Translations under genes and position numbers: made by a program | Assembly (NCBI RefSeq): GCF_024199985.1 | Contig: NZ_JANARS010000005.1 | Location: 1 to 64,000 of the forward strand | DNA: 64,000 nt | Origin: Nocardioides pinisoli | GTDB taxonomy: Bacteria; Actinomycetota; Actinomycetes; Propionibacteriales; Nocardioidaceae | Direction: 5' to 3' | Shown: piece by piece, positions 19,137 to 28,052 of the stretch | Layout: each line of letters opens with the position of its first letter | Numbering within the stretch: the stretch's first letter is position 1 | The notes under the pieces: model-generated | Told to the model about the DNA's origin: nothing | What the model saw: only the letters and a program-made list of their open reading frames with translations | The model's database searches: none

Positions 19137-20908
19137 GCCCGGACCTCCCAGTCGTCCTGGACGTCCTCGTACTGCGGCGCCAGGTCGCGTGCGTACTTGA
19201 TCTCGTCGTTGCTGGTGCCCGCGGCGACCATGGGCCACACCATCGCGTCACGGTGGACGCGGAAGTCGACCACGACCGGCTGGTCGTCGATCGCCATCGC
19301 CTTCTCGATCGTGGCGTCGACGGCGTCGGGCGACTCGCAGGCCAGGCCCACGCAGCCGTAGGCGTCGGCGAGCTTGACGAAGTCGGGGATGCGCTTGGAG
19401 TGCAGGTCGGTGTTGGAGTAGCGCTCGTTGTAGAAGAGCGTCTGCCACTGCCGGACCATGCCGAGCGACTCGTTGTTGATGATCGCGACCTTGATGGGGA
19501 TGTCGTTGATCGCGCAGGTCGCGAGCTCCTGGTTGGTCATCTGGAAGCAGCCGTCACCGTCGATGGCCCACACCGTGGTGTCGGGCATCCCGACCTTGGC
19601 GCCCATGGCGGCGGGCACGGAGAAGCCCATCGTGCCGAGGCCGCCGGAGTTGATCCAGGTGTTGGGCTTCTCGTACTCGACGAACTGGGCCGCCCACATC
19701 TGGTGCTGGCCGACGCCGGCGACGTAGATCGAGTCGTGCCCGGCGATGTGGCTGAGCCGCTCGAGGACGTACTGCGGGGCGAGGGAGCCGTCGGTCGGGG
19801 CGTCGTAGCCCAGCGCGTAGCGCTTCTTGACCCCGGCCAGGAAGGTGATCCACCCCTCGTAGTCGCCGTCGGCGCCCTCTGCCTGCAGCAGCGCGACGAG
19901 CTGGGCGATGACCTCCTTGCAGTCACCGACGATCGGCACGTCGGCGTGGCGGTTCTTGCCGATCTCGGCCGGGTCGATGTCGGCGTGGATCACCAGCGCG
20001 CCCGGTGCGAAGGAGTCGAGGTTGCCGGTGACGCGGTCGTCGAAGCGCGCGCCGAGGCTGATGATCAGGTCGCTCTTCTGCAGGCCGGCGACCGCGGCGA
20101 CGGTGCCGTGCATGCCCGGCATGCCGAGGTGCTGGGGGTTGCTGTCGGGGAAGGCGCCGCGCGCCATGAGCGTGGTGACGACGGGGATCCCGGTCAGCGC
20201 CGCCAGCTGGGCGAGCTCGCGGTGCGCGCCGGAGCGGATGACGCCACCGCCGACGTAGAGCACCGGCCGCCGGGCCTCGCGGATCAGGCGCACGGCCTCC
20301 TTGATCTGCTTGGCGTGCGGCGTGGTCACGGGCCGGTAGCCCGGCAGGTTCAGCTCGTCGGGCCAGGCGAAGGTGGTCTGCGCCTGGAGGGCCGACTTGG
20401 CCACGTCGACCAGCACCGGGCCGGGTCGCCCGGTCGAGGCGATGTGGAAGGCCTCGGCGATGGTGTGCGGGATGTCGGCCGGGTCGGTGACCAGGAAGTT
20501 GTGCTTGGTGATCGGCATCGTGATGCCGCGGATGTCGGCCTCCTGGAAGGCGTCGGTGCCGATCATCGACGCCGCGACCTGGCCGGTCACGGCCACCATC
20601 GGCACCGAGTCCATGTGGGCGTCGGCGAGCGGCGTGACCAGGTTGGTCGCGCCCGGGCCCGAGGTCGCCATGCAGACGCCCACCCGGCCGGTCGCGGCGG
20701 CGTAGCCCTGGGCGGCGTGGCCGGCGCCCTGCTCGTGGCGGACCAGGATGTGCCGGATCCGGGTCGAGTCCATCAGGGGGTCGTAGGCGGGGAGGATCGC
20801 GCCGCCGGGGATGCCGAAGATGTCGGTGACACCGGCCGCCTCGAGGGACGTCACCAGGCTCTGTGCGCCCGTGACCGACCCGCTTCCCTGTGCGCCCTGC
20901 TCCGTCAT
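19133..20908 (-). CDS. ilvB: acetolactate synthase large (catalytic) subunit
   Basis: A 591-residue ThDP- and FAD-dependent enzyme that makes acetolactate and acetohydroxybutyrate from pyruvate. The catalytic Glu is in [31 protein letters not shown] precedes it, and the ThDP motif starts at [19 protein letters not shown] choose the ATG of [10 protein letters not shown], which has GGAGAGAAGGA just upstream; an in-frame start 14 codons earlier would lie close to the attenuator. It heads ilvB-ilvN-ilvC and is preceded by a leader peptide and terminator, so transcription is probably attenuated by charged Ile/Leu/Val tRNA. Confidence 0.96.
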
Positions 20909-20951
20909 GTCCTTCTCTCCTGCGTCTGCGGTGTCCACTGATGAGCCCATG

Positions 20952-20984
20952 AAAAAACCCCTCGGCCCGGTGGGCGACGAGGGG
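20952..20984 (-). terminator. attenuator terminator upstream of ilvB
   Basis: On the minus strand CCCCTCG pairs with CGAGGGG (20978-20984 with 20958-20964), with an inner GCCC/GGGC stem, and is followed by six T (20952-20957). It lies between the leader peptide and ilvB, 43 bp before the ilvB ATG. This is an intrinsic terminator placed for attenuation. Confidence 0.88.
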
Positions 20985-21011
20985 TGACGCGCGTGCGTTG
21001 GCCGGCCGGCC

Positions 21012-21053
21012 TCAGCTCACGCGTCGCGTGCGTACAAGAATCTCGGTGCGCAT
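21012..21053 (-). CDS. ilvB leader peptide
   Basis: A 13-residue [16 protein letters not shown], lies 27 bp before the attenuator terminator. The Ile-Leu-Val run uses ATT-CTT-GTA, codons that are rare in this genome and so sensitive to tRNA charging. Its sequence closely resembles leader peptides before ilvB in Streptomyces (MRTRILV type). Stalling here should prevent terminator formation and raise ilvBNC expression. A possible competing pairing is GACGCG inside the leader with CGCGTC just before the terminator. Confidence 0.85.
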   Translation of the reverse strand: MRTEILVRTRRVS

Positions 21054-21153
21054 GCGACAACCGTCGTCGCCGGGGTGGTCCGGCGTCAAGCAAGTGTGAC
21101 AGGCGTCCCAGTATCTGGAACGCGAGTCTCGGAATGTGGCTCGGCAGGCGCCG

Positions 21154-21840
21154 TCAGCCCCGGTCGAGCGGGGTGCAGATGCACGAGCGGTTGCCGTCGG
21201 CGTCCTCCACCACCCAGTACGACGGCGCCTCGGCGTCGCTGACCAACCGGCCTCCGGCCGCGAGCACGGCCTCGAGGCGGCGCTCCCCCTCGTCGTGGGG
21301 CACCCACACGTCGAGGTGCCAGCGCTGCTCGGGATCCTGCGGAGGCAGCGCCGCGCCGCCGCCCTCGTCGGGCGACTGGAACCAGACGCCCGGCACCTGC
21401 CCGCTCGCGTCGACGATGCCGCCGGGCCCGGCCTCGGCGCCGAGGAGGGCGGCGTAGAAGCCGCCGAGCCGCTCACCGGCGGCGGTGTCGAGCGCGGGCT
21501 CGAGGTCGGTCAGCCCGGAGGTGTCGGCGGCGGCTCCCAGCTCGGCCGCGAAGCCGCTGATCCGGCGGGCGAGCTCGACGTCGCGGCTGGTGATGCCGCC
21601 GACGTCGTGGCTCGACAGCGTGACGATGACCTCGGGATAGGTGAGCGAGACGTCGGGATGATGGTCTGCCTCGTCGGCCGCGGCCCCGATCCGGTCCACC
21701 AGGGCGACGCCGGTCGCGAAGTCGCCGGTGCGGAAACGGGCCTTCAGCCGGTCGAGCACCTTGCGCCAGTCGTCGAGCCCGGCCTCGAGGATCTGGTCGT
21801 GGCTCAGGCGTGCCTTCGGGTCGGTGGTCGCGTCGCTCAT
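21154..21840 (-). CDS. 4a-hydroxytetrahydrobiopterin dehydratase fused to a VOC domain
   Basis: A 228-residue two-domain protein. Residues 1 to about 100 are a pterin-4a-carbinolamine dehydratase domain, with the His60-His61-Pro62 active-site motif in EADHHPDVSLTYPEV and the SHDVGGITSRDVELA helix. From about residue 105 a vicinal-oxygen-chelate domain follows (RLGGFYAALLGAE, then WHLDVWVPHDEGERRL and DADGNRSCICTP). The first part would dehydrate 4a-hydroxypterins after aromatic hydroxylation; the VOC part has no predictable substrate. No aromatic amino acid hydroxylase lies nearby. Such fusions recur in actinobacteria. Confidence 0.82.
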   Translation of the reverse strand: MSDATTDPKARLSHDQILEAGLDDWRKVLDRLKARFRTGDFATGVALVDRIGAAADEADHHPDVSLTYPEVIVTLSSHDVGGITSRDVELARRISGFAAELGAAADTSGLTDLEPALDTAAGERLGGFYAALLGAEAGPGGIVDASGQVPGVWFQSPDEGGGAALPPQDPEQRWHLDVWVPHDEGERRLEAVLAAGGRLVSDAEAPSYWVVEDADGNRSCICTPLDRG

Positions 21841-21913
21841 GGACCCGACCCTGCCACCGTCGACCGACGGCGACCACCCCCGGCGGGGCCCGGCCGGGTC
21901 GGATCGCGCGGGA

Positions 21914-22930
21914 TCAGGCCAGGGTCTGGGTGATCTCCCGGGTGTCGCCGTCGACGACGACCCGGGCCAGCGCCCCGTTGACGAGCGGCAGGTGCGGCGG
22001 CACGTGGCCGATCTCCAGGTCCCACACGATCGGCAGGTCGAGCCGGCCGAGGGCGTCGAGCACGGCCTCGCGCTGGGTGAGGTCGGCGTGGTCGGGGGCG
22101 TTGGTCCGACCGACGAGCACGGCAGCCGCCCGGTCGAACCACCCGGCGAGTCGCAGGGAGTGCAGGTAGCGGTCGATGCTGACGGCGTGCTCCTCGCACG
22201 CCTCGACGTAGACGATGGTGGGCTCGTCCAGCGCCTCGGCCCACGCGCGCACGTCGCCGTACGGCGTGCCGGCGAGGTTGACGATCGTCTCGGTGCACCC
22301 GCCCACCAGCCGGCCGGTCACGTCCAGGCTGCCGCCGCCCTGGACCTCCCAGCGGCCCTCGCGCACGTGCTTCCACTCGGTGGCCTGCGGGTCCTCCTCG
22401 AACCGGACCCACTCGGCCACCAGGCCGGAGTCGCGCTGCACGAACGGACCCGGCCCGCCGACCAGGTCGAGCCAGTGCAGCAGCCCGTCCGGGACGCCGT
22501 AGGGCGTGTCAGCGAGGTTGTCGCCGTGGACCGTCGCCCAGCCGAGGCGGGTGGTGATCGGCACGAGGAGCGTCGAGAGGTCGGAGTAGCCCACCAGCCA
22601 GGTCGGCTCGGCGTCGGCGAGCGCGTCCCAGTCGAGCAGGTCGACCATGTCGATGGCGGTCTCGCCGCCCCAAGGCGGCACCACGCAGTGGATGTCGGGG
22701 TCGGCCAGCATGCGGGTCAGCTCGGCGGCGCGCTGCTCCGCGGGTGCCGAGGTGAGGCCGTCGCCGTAGAGGCACTCCCCCACCACGACGTCGTAGCCGC
22801 GACCGCGCAGCCAGTCCAGGCAGAAGTCGATCCGCGCCGCCGAGGGGCCCCCGACGCCGGCGGACGGCGCGGTCACCGCGATGCGGTCGCCGGGGCGGAG
22901 CGGGGCCGGGAAGCGGAGTGGTCGAGCCAT
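21914..22930 (-). CDS. S66-family peptidase (LD-carboxypeptidase / MccF-like)
   Basis: A 338-residue serine peptidase of clan S66. LRPGDRIAVTAPSAGVGG is the family N-terminus, and the nucleophile is probably Ser116 in WLVGYSDLSTLL. A Glu in TIVYVEACEEH and a His in WDLEIGHVPPHLPL complete the Ser-Glu-His triad. No signal peptide is seen, so the protein is cytoplasmic. This favours MccF-like cleavage of aminoacyl-nucleotide antibiotics, or cytoplasmic LD-carboxypeptidase activity on recycled muropeptides; sequence alone does not decide. It is divergent from the DUF6973-like gene with 25 bp between starts. Confidence 0.82.
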   Translation of the reverse strand: MARPLRFPAPLRPGDRIAVTAPSAGVGGPSAARIDFCLDWLRGRGYDVVVGECLYGDGLTSAPAEQRAAELTRMLADPDIHCVVPPWGGETAIDMVDLLDWDALADAEPTWLVGYSDLSTLLVPITTRLGWATVHGDNLADTPYGVPDGLLHWLDLVGGPGPFVQRDSGLVAEWVRFEEDPQATEWKHVREGRWEVQGGGSLDVTGRLVGGCTETIVNLAGTPYGDVRAWAEALDEPTIVYVEACEEHAVSIDRYLHSLRLAGWFDRAAAVLVGRTNAPDHADLTQREAVLDALGRLDLPIVWDLEIGHVPPHLPLVNGALARVVVDGDTREITQTLA

Positions 22931-22955
22931 GGTCCGAGTCTGTCACTGTGTGTCC

Positions 22956-23408
22956 ATGGGTTTCGGTGACGCCGTGCAGCAGGCCATCCACGCAGGCACG
23001 GGGGTGCCGCGGCTCTACACCGCGGCGCTGCAGGCGGGCCTCGGACCGTCCGGCGCCTTCGAGGTGCTGCGGATCTCGCGAGCCGCGCTTGCCGCGGCCG
23101 CCCAGCACGGCCGCGGCGTCCCGGGACGCAGCAACGCGATGCGGCACTTCATGTGGCAGGCCGCGCTGACGGCGCGCTTCGGGCTCGACGCGGCCCGCTC
23201 GATCGCCATGGCCCAGGAGGCCGGGTCGCCCAACCGCCGCGACTCCCGCGCCGACGAGCACAACAACGCCGCCGGGCAGGCCTACGGGGCCGAGCACACC
23301 GACGAGCTCGCCGGGCTCGCGCCGTCCGAGGCGACGGCGAGCCTGGTGCCGGTGGCGCTGGCGATGTGGGAGTCGGGCGAGCTGGTGTGGGTCAGCCCCA
23401 GGTCGTGA
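22956..23408 (+). CDS. DUF6973-like small protein
   Basis: A 150-residue, largely helical protein with no signal peptide or clear membrane segment. The core NAMRHFMWQAALTARFG, then MAQEAG, and a C-terminal DSRADEHNNAAGQAYG give the N-RH-W ... E ... D-HNN-G pattern I associate with DUF6973. His and Asp/Asn residues could form a metal site. The function is unknown; the domain often sits at the C-terminus of secreted or polymorphic-toxin-like proteins, but here it is nearly the whole protein. The ATG at 22956 follows a short divergent region, and the 3' end overlaps the deaminase gene by 17 bp. Confidence 0.6.
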   Translation: MGFGDAVQQAIHAGTGVPRLYTAALQAGLGPSGAFEVLRISRAALAAAAQHGRGVPGRSNAMRHFMWQAALTARFGLDAARSIAMAQEAGSPNRRDSRADEHNNAAGQAYGAEHTDELAGLAPSEATASLVPVALAMWESGELVWVSPRS

Positions 23409-23853
23409 GGCCCTCGCGGTCGTGCTCGCCACCGGGCCAGACCGCGCGTACGACGCCGGCCGCGGCGAGCGCCTTGCGGCAGCCCGGGCACGGCGGGTCG
23501 GTGATGTAGGCGGTAGCGCCCTTGGTGTCGCGCGTGGCGAAGAGCAGCGCGTTGACCTCGGCGTGGATTGCGATGCAGAAGCCGGGCGTGCCGGGCCGGT
23601 CGTAGTCGCCCAGCCCCGGCACGTCGTCGTACCCCAGCTTGCCTCGCGGGCACGCACCTGCGAGGCAGTCGTCCTCGCCGGGCGCGGCACCGTTGTAGCC
23701 GGTGGCGATGATGCGGTGGTCGATCGTGAGGACGGCGCCCACCCGACGTCGCGTGCACTTGGCACGGGCCGCGACGGCGTCGGCGATGCCGAGGAAGTAG
23801 TCGTCCCAGCCGGGGACGGCGTGTCCGGTGCTCCCGGTGATGACGGCGCTCAC
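23392..23853 (-). CDS. dCMP/cytidine deaminase-family zinc enzyme
   Basis: A 153-residue zinc deaminase of the ComEB/dCMP deaminase type. Zinc ligands are His97 in IAIHAEVNALLF, with the proton-shuttle Glu99, and Cys122/Cys125 in DPPCPGCRKA. An inserted ATGYNGAAPGEDDCLAGAC segment, also Cys-containing, matches the second zinc or substrate loop of dCMP deaminases. It probably converts dCMP to dUMP, though related enzymes act on guanine or modified bases. The GTG start overlaps the VOC stop by 4 bp (GTGA), placing it last in the kynU-GNAT-VOC-deaminase run. Confidence 0.8.
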   Translation of the reverse strand: MSAVITGSTGHAVPGWDDYFLGIADAVAARAKCTRRRVGAVLTIDHRIIATGYNGAAPGEDDCLAGACPRGKLGYDDVPGLGDYDRPGTPGFCIAIHAEVNALLFATRDTKGATAYITDPPCPGCRKALAAAGVVRAVWPGGEHDREGLTTWG

Positions 23854-24266
23854 GGGAGCACAGACTGCCCGATCTCGCCGGGGTTGTAGGCCACTTCCCA
23901 GCGGAAGCCGTCGGGATCGGCGAAGTAGCCCGAGTAGCCGCCCCAGTCCCGCTCGCTCGCCTCGCCGACCTGCGACGCGCCGGCGGCGCGGGCCTGCTCG
24001 AGGACGGTGTCGACGCCCTGCGGGGTGGCGAGGTTGTGCGACAGCGTGACCGGCGGTACGCCGCCGCGCGCCGGCGCCTGGCCGACCTCGGCGACGAAGC
24101 CGCTCTCGGTCCACAGGCTCAGCACGACCTTCTCCGCGACCGGGAACATCAGCACCTCCCCCGGCACGTCGAGCGCTGGCTCCCAGCCCAGGCCGTCGAC
24201 GTAGAAACGGCGGGTGGCGTCGAGGTCGGTCACGACGAGGGTGATGAAGCTGACGCGCTGGTCCAT
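23850..24266 (-). CDS. VOC-family protein (glyoxalase/bleomycin-resistance fold)
   Basis: A 138-residue single-domain VOC protein with two beta-alpha-beta-beta-beta modules. It starts MDQRVSFITLVVTDLDATRRFY; the second half has HNLATPQGVDTVLEQARAAG and ends WGGYSGYFADPDGFRWEVAYN, the usual C-terminal metal-Glu region. The substrate is unknown. GGAGG lies 8 nt before the ATG, and the GNAT stop is 1 nt before it. The deaminase gene overlaps its end. Confidence 0.85.
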   Translation of the reverse strand: MDQRVSFITLVVTDLDATRRFYVDGLGWEPALDVPGEVLMFPVAEKVVLSLWTESGFVAEVGQAPARGGVPPVTLSHNLATPQGVDTVLEQARAAGASQVGEASERDWGGYSGYFADPDGFRWEVAYNPGEIGQSVLP

Positions 24267-24267
24267 C

Positions 24268-25041
24268 TCATGCCTCCTGCTGGGATTCCTGCTGGTCGGG
24301 CGCCGGCGGTCGGGCGGCCAGGCGGGTGCGTTGGCGCCCCGCGTCGTCGAAGTTGCCGTCGTCGAGCCACGCATCGAGCGCCGCGCGCACGCGCGGCCAC
24401 TCGAGGTCGGTGATCGAGAACCAGTCGGTGTCGCGGTTGCGGCCCTTGTAGACGAGCGCGTTGCGGAAGCGGCCCTCCCAGATGAAGCCGAGCCGGATCG
24501 CGGCACGCCGCGACGGGCCGTTGAGGCTGTCGCACTTCCACTCGTAGCGCCGGTAGCCGAGGTCGTCGAAGGCGTGCCGCATCAGCAGCGCCATCGCCTC
24601 GGTCGCGGCGCGGCTGCGCTGCAGCTGGCGGCCGTAGATGATCCCGCCGACCTCGATCGAGCCCATCGCCGGGTCGATGCGCATCAGCGAGCAGAAGCCG
24701 ACCGCCGCGTCGGTCTCCCGTGCCACGATCGCGAAGGACACCACGGCCGGCGCCTCGACCATGTCGTCGACGATCGCCGCCAGCTCCTCGCGGGTCCGCG
24801 GCCGCTCCCACACGAAGTAGGTCCACAGCGGGTCGTCCGCCTCACGGCACAGCGCGGTGAACAGGTCGTCGACGTGCTGCGGCCCGATCGGCTCGAGGCG
24901 GACCCCCCTGCCCTCGAGCACCACGTCCTTGGTCGGTGCAATCGCCCCCGTCCACTCGACGGGTCGCCCCAGCGGCTGGCCGTGGTCGTTGGTCGCCCGG
25001 GTCCGGGTCGCCGAGAGCCGCACCCCCACCGGCCCGGTCAT
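24268..25041 (-). CDS. GNAT-family N-acetyltransferase (RimJ/RimL-like)
   Basis: A 257-residue GNAT protein resembling RimJ/RimL-type acetyltransferases. Visible parts are GVRLEPIGPQHVDDLF at the start of the fold, VGFCSLMRIDPAMGSIEVGG, the acetyl-CoA region QRSRAATEAMALLMRHAF, and RYEWKCDSLNGPSRRAAIRLGF followed by EGRFRNALVYKGRNRDTDWF. These resemble proteins acting on small molecules or N-termini. The start overlaps the kynureninase stop by 4 bp (ATGA); the C-terminus is a Gln/Glu-rich tail. A role in tryptophan breakdown is conceivable from context only. Confidence 0.85.
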   Translation of the reverse strand: MTGPVGVRLSATRTRATNDHGQPLGRPVEWTGAIAPTKDVVLEGRGVRLEPIGPQHVDDLFTALCREADDPLWTYFVWERPRTREELAAIVDDMVEAPAVVSFAIVARETDAAVGFCSLMRIDPAMGSIEVGGIIYGRQLQRSRAATEAMALLMRHAFDDLGYRRYEWKCDSLNGPSRRAAIRLGFIWEGRFRNALVYKGRNRDTDWFSITDLEWPRVRAALDAWLDDGNFDDAGRQRTRLAARPPAPDQQESQQEA

Positions 25042-26246
25042 CGCAGCGCCTCCGCCACCGCGGCGACGCCGCGCTCGACCTCGTCGAAGGAGGTGGACAG
25101 CGGGGACAGGCCGATGCGCAGGCCGCCTGGGTCGCGGTAGTCGGGGATCACGTCGCGCTCCCACAGCATCGCGGTGACCTCGCGCATCCGCTCGTGGTGC
25201 AGCGTGACGTGCCCGCCACGCAGCGCGGGGTCGCGCGGAGAGGCGAGCGTGACCTCGGGCAGCGTCGCGTCGGCGAGCTCGACGGCGTAGGACGTCAGGG
25301 CGACGGACTTGGCGCGGATCGCCTCGATGCCGGCCTCCTCGACCAGGTCGAGCATGTCGCGCATCGCGACCATGCCGAGGATCGGCGGGGTGCCCGAGAT
25401 GAACCTCCGGATGCCGGGAGCCGGGGCGTAGCCCGGTCCCATCAGGAACGGGTCGGCGTGGCCCATCCAGCCCTGGATCGGCTGGGTGAGCTCTCCGTGC
25501 AGGCGCGCGTTGACGTAGCCGAAGGCCGGCGACCCGGGCCCGCCGTTGAGGTACTTGTAGGTGCAGCCGACGGCCAGGTCCGCGTCCCACTCGTCGAGGG
25601 CGACCGGGACCGCCCCCGCCGAGTGGCACAGGTCCCACAGCACGAGCGCACCGGCGTCGTGGCAGATCCGGGTGAGCTCGGGGGCGTCGGCGAGCCAGGC
25701 CGAGCGGTAGGCGACGTGGTTGAGGACGACCAGGGCGGTGCGCTCGCCGACGGCCTCGCGGAGCTGGTCGGCGGTGACGCCCGCGGAGGTGTCGACGTCG
25801 ATCCAGCGCAGGGTGAGGCCGCGCTCGGCGGCGATGCCCTCGGCGACGTAGCGGTCGGTCGGGAAGTTGTCGGTGTCGATGACGATCTCCGTGCGGGCCG
25901 CGTCGGTGCGCACGGCGTGGTCCACGGCGGCGCGCATCAGCTTGTAGAGCCACACCGTGGTGGAGTCGCCGACCGCCGTCTGCCCGGCGGCGGCGCCGAG
26001 GCAGATCCGGGCCAGGTCGTCGCCGAGCGTCGTCGGCAGGCCCATCCACTGCTCGTCCCAGCCACGGATCAGGCGCCCGCCCCAGTCCTGCTCGACGAAC
26101 GCGGCGAGCCGGCCCGCCGTCGCCGCCACGGGGCGCCCCAGGGAGTTGCCGTCGAAGTAGACGAGGTCGGTGTCGGCCCCGACGAAGCGGTCCCGGAAGC
26201 GGGCGAGCGGGTCGGCGGCGTCGAGCTCTGCTGCGGTCGTCACCAC
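25038..26246 (-). CDS. kynU: kynureninase
   Basis: A 402-residue PLP enzyme that cleaves kynurenine to anthranilate and alanine. The PLP lysine is Lys231 in GCTYKYLNGGPGSPAF. VYFDGNSLGRPV near the N-terminus and WDLCHSAGAVPV with the cofactor Asp match the family. The window holds no tryptophan dioxygenase or kynurenine formamidase, so the rest of the pathway lies elsewhere or the enzyme works alone. It heads a four-gene run with overlapping ends. The start is a GTG-GTG pair; a TAGGTT box fits the second GTG (26243) best. Confidence 0.93.
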   Translation of the reverse strand: MVTTAAELDAADPLARFRDRFVGADTDLVYFDGNSLGRPVAATAGRLAAFVEQDWGGRLIRGWDEQWMGLPTTLGDDLARICLGAAAGQTAVGDSTTVWLYKLMRAAVDHAVRTDAARTEIVIDTDNFPTDRYVAEGIAAERGLTLRWIDVDTSAGVTADQLREAVGERTALVVLNHVAYRSAWLADAPELTRICHDAGALVLWDLCHSAGAVPVALDEWDADLAVGCTYKYLNGGPGSPAFGYVNARLHGELTQPIQGWMGHADPFLMGPGYAPAPGIRRFISGTPPILGMVAMRDMLDLVEEAGIEAIRAKSVALTSYAVELADATLPEVTLASPRDPALRGGHVTLHHERMREVTAMLWERDVIPDYRDPGGLRIGLSPLSTSFDEVERGVAAVAEALR

Positions 26247-26249
26247 GGC

Positions 26250-26255
26250 AACCTA
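26250..26255 (-). promoter_or_regulatory. -10 box of the kynU operon
   Basis: TAGGTT on the minus strand is 6 nt from the second GTG of the kynureninase start, as in other leaderless genes here. Confidence 0.5.
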
Positions 26256-26287
26256 TCGCCGCCCCGGTCCGTCCGGCGGGCCGGGCG

Positions 26288-27979
26288 TCAGTAGCAGACC
26301 GCGCCGTGGGCGGCGCTCTGGACGACCTTGCGGTACTTGCCGAGCACGCCGCGGGTGTACTTCGGCGGGAGCGGCTCCCACCCCTCGGCGCGGGCGGCGA
26401 GCTCGGCCTCGTCGACGTGCACGTCGAGCGTCATGTTGGCCACGTCGAGCGTGATCTGGTCGCCGTCACGGAGGAACGCGATGGGTCCGCCGTCGCTCGC
26501 CTCGGGGGCGATGTGGCCGACGCAGAGGCCGGTCGTGCCGCCCGAGAAGCGGCCGTCGGTGATGAGCAGGACGTCCTTGCCCAGGCCGGCGCCCTTGATC
26601 GCGCCGGTGATGGCGAGCATCTCGCGCATCCCCGGACCGCCCTTGGGTCCCTCGTAGCGGATGACGACGACGTCGCCGGCGGTGATGGCGCCCTCGGCCA
26701 GCGCGTCGAGCGCCTTGCGCTCGCCGTCGAAGACCCGGGCGGTGCCGGTGAAGGTGGAGTCGTCGAAGCCGGCGCTCTTCACGACCGCGCCCTCGGGGGC
26801 CAGCGTGCCCTTGAGGATGGTCAGCCCGCCGGTGGCGTGGATCGGCCGGTCGAGCTGGCGCAGGATCTCGCCGTCGAGCGGCTTGGGGTCGAGGTCGGCG
26901 AGGTTCTCGGCCATGGTCTTGCCCGTGCAGGTGAGCACGTCGCCGTGCAGGTGGCCGGCGTCCAGCAGCGCCCGCAGCAGGACCGGGATGCCGCCGACGC
27001 GGTCGAAGTCGGTCCACACGAAGCGGCCGAACGGCTTCATGTCGGCCAGGTGCGGGACGGTGCGGCCGATGCGGGTGAAGTCGTCGAGCGTCAGGTCGAC
27101 CTCGGCCTCGCGGGCGATGGCCAGCAAGTGGAGCACGGCGTTGGTCGAGCCGCCGAGCGCCATCGCCATCGCGATCGCGTTCTCGAAGGCCGGGCGGGTC
27201 ATGATCTGGCGGGCGGTGATGCCCTGGCGCAGCATCCCGACGACGGCCTCGCCGGACTTGTGCGCGAAGCCGTCGCGACGGCGGTCCACCGCCGGCGGGC
27301 TCGAGCTGCCGGGCAGGGACATGCCGAGCGCCTCGGCGACGCTGGCCATCGTGTTGGCGGTGTACGCCCCGCCGCAGGCGCCCTCGCCCGGGCAGATCGC
27401 GCGCTCGATCTCGTCGACCTTCTCGCGGCTGATCTTGCCGGCCAGGCAGGCACCGACGGCCTCGAAGGCGTCGATGATGGTCACGTCCTTGCCGTCGACC
27501 TGCCCCGGCATGATCGTGCCGGCGTAGAGGAAGACGCTGGCCAGGTCGAGCCGGGCCGCGGCCATGAGCATCCCGGGCAGGGACTTGTCGCACCCGGCGA
27601 GCAGCACCGAGCCGTCGAGGCGCTCGGCCATCATCACGGTCTCGACGGAGTCGGCGATGACCTCGCGGCTGACGAGCGAGAAGTGCATGCCCTCGTGGCC
27701 CATGGAGATGCCGTCGGAGACGGAGATCGTCCCGAACTCGAGCGGGAACCCTCCGGCCGCGTGCACGCCGTTCTTCACGGCCTTGGCGAGCCGGTCGAGC
27801 GAGAGGTTGCAGGGGGTGATCTCGTTCCAGCTCGACGCCACGCCGATCTGCGGCTTCTCCCAGTCGTCGTCACCCATCCCGACCGCCCGGAGCATGCCCC
27901 GGGCCGCAGCCTTCTCGAGCCCGTCGGTGACGTCGCGGCTGCGAGGCTTGATGTCGGGTCCGTCGGCTGCGTGGGTCAT
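26288..27979 (-). CDS. ilvD: dihydroxy-acid dehydratase
   Basis: A 563-residue Fe-S dehydratase that makes the 2-oxo acid precursors of valine and isoleucine. Conserved cysteines that bind the cluster are in [31 protein letters not shown] and [36 protein letters not shown] is near the C-terminus. It is unlinked to ilvBNC but transcribed in the same direction 5.4 kb upstream. The ATG has a leaderless -10 box 6 nt before it. Length is typical of the actinobacterial enzyme. Confidence 0.95.
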   Translation of the reverse strand: MTHAADGPDIKPRSRDVTDGLEKAAARGMLRAVGMGDDDWEKPQIGVASSWNEITPCNLSLDRLAKAVKNGVHAAGGFPLEFGTISVSDGISMGHEGMHFSLVSREVIADSVETVMMAERLDGSVLLAGCDKSLPGMLMAAARLDLASVFLYAGTIMPGQVDGKDVTIIDAFEAVGACLAGKISREKVDEIERAICPGEGACGGAYTANTMASVAEALGMSLPGSSSPPAVDRRRDGFAHKSGEAVVGMLRQGITARQIMTRPAFENAIAMAMALGGSTNAVLHLLAIAREAEVDLTLDDFTRIGRTVPHLADMKPFGRFVWTDFDRVGGIPVLLRALLDAGHLHGDVLTCTGKTMAENLADLDPKPLDGEILRQLDRPIHATGGLTILKGTLAPEGAVVKSAGFDDSTFTGTARVFDGERKALDALAEGAITAGDVVVIRYEGPKGGPGMREMLAITGAIKGAGLGKDVLLITDGRFSGGTTGLCVGHIAPEASDGGPIAFLRDGDQITLDVANMTLDVHVDEAELAARAEGWEPLPPKYTRGVLGKYRKVVQSAAHGAVCY

Positions 27980-27985
27980 GCCTGC

Positions 27986-27991
27986 AGGTTA
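27986..27991 (-). promoter_or_regulatory. -10 box of ilvD
   Basis: TAACCT on the minus strand lies 6 nt before the ilvD ATG with no RBS between, which suggests a leaderless mRNA. Confidence 0.6.
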
Positions 27992-28052
27992 GTGGGCGCG
28001 CCTGGCGTCTCCGCGTCCTGTCTCACCTCGATCCTGTGGCGGCTCACGCGGC

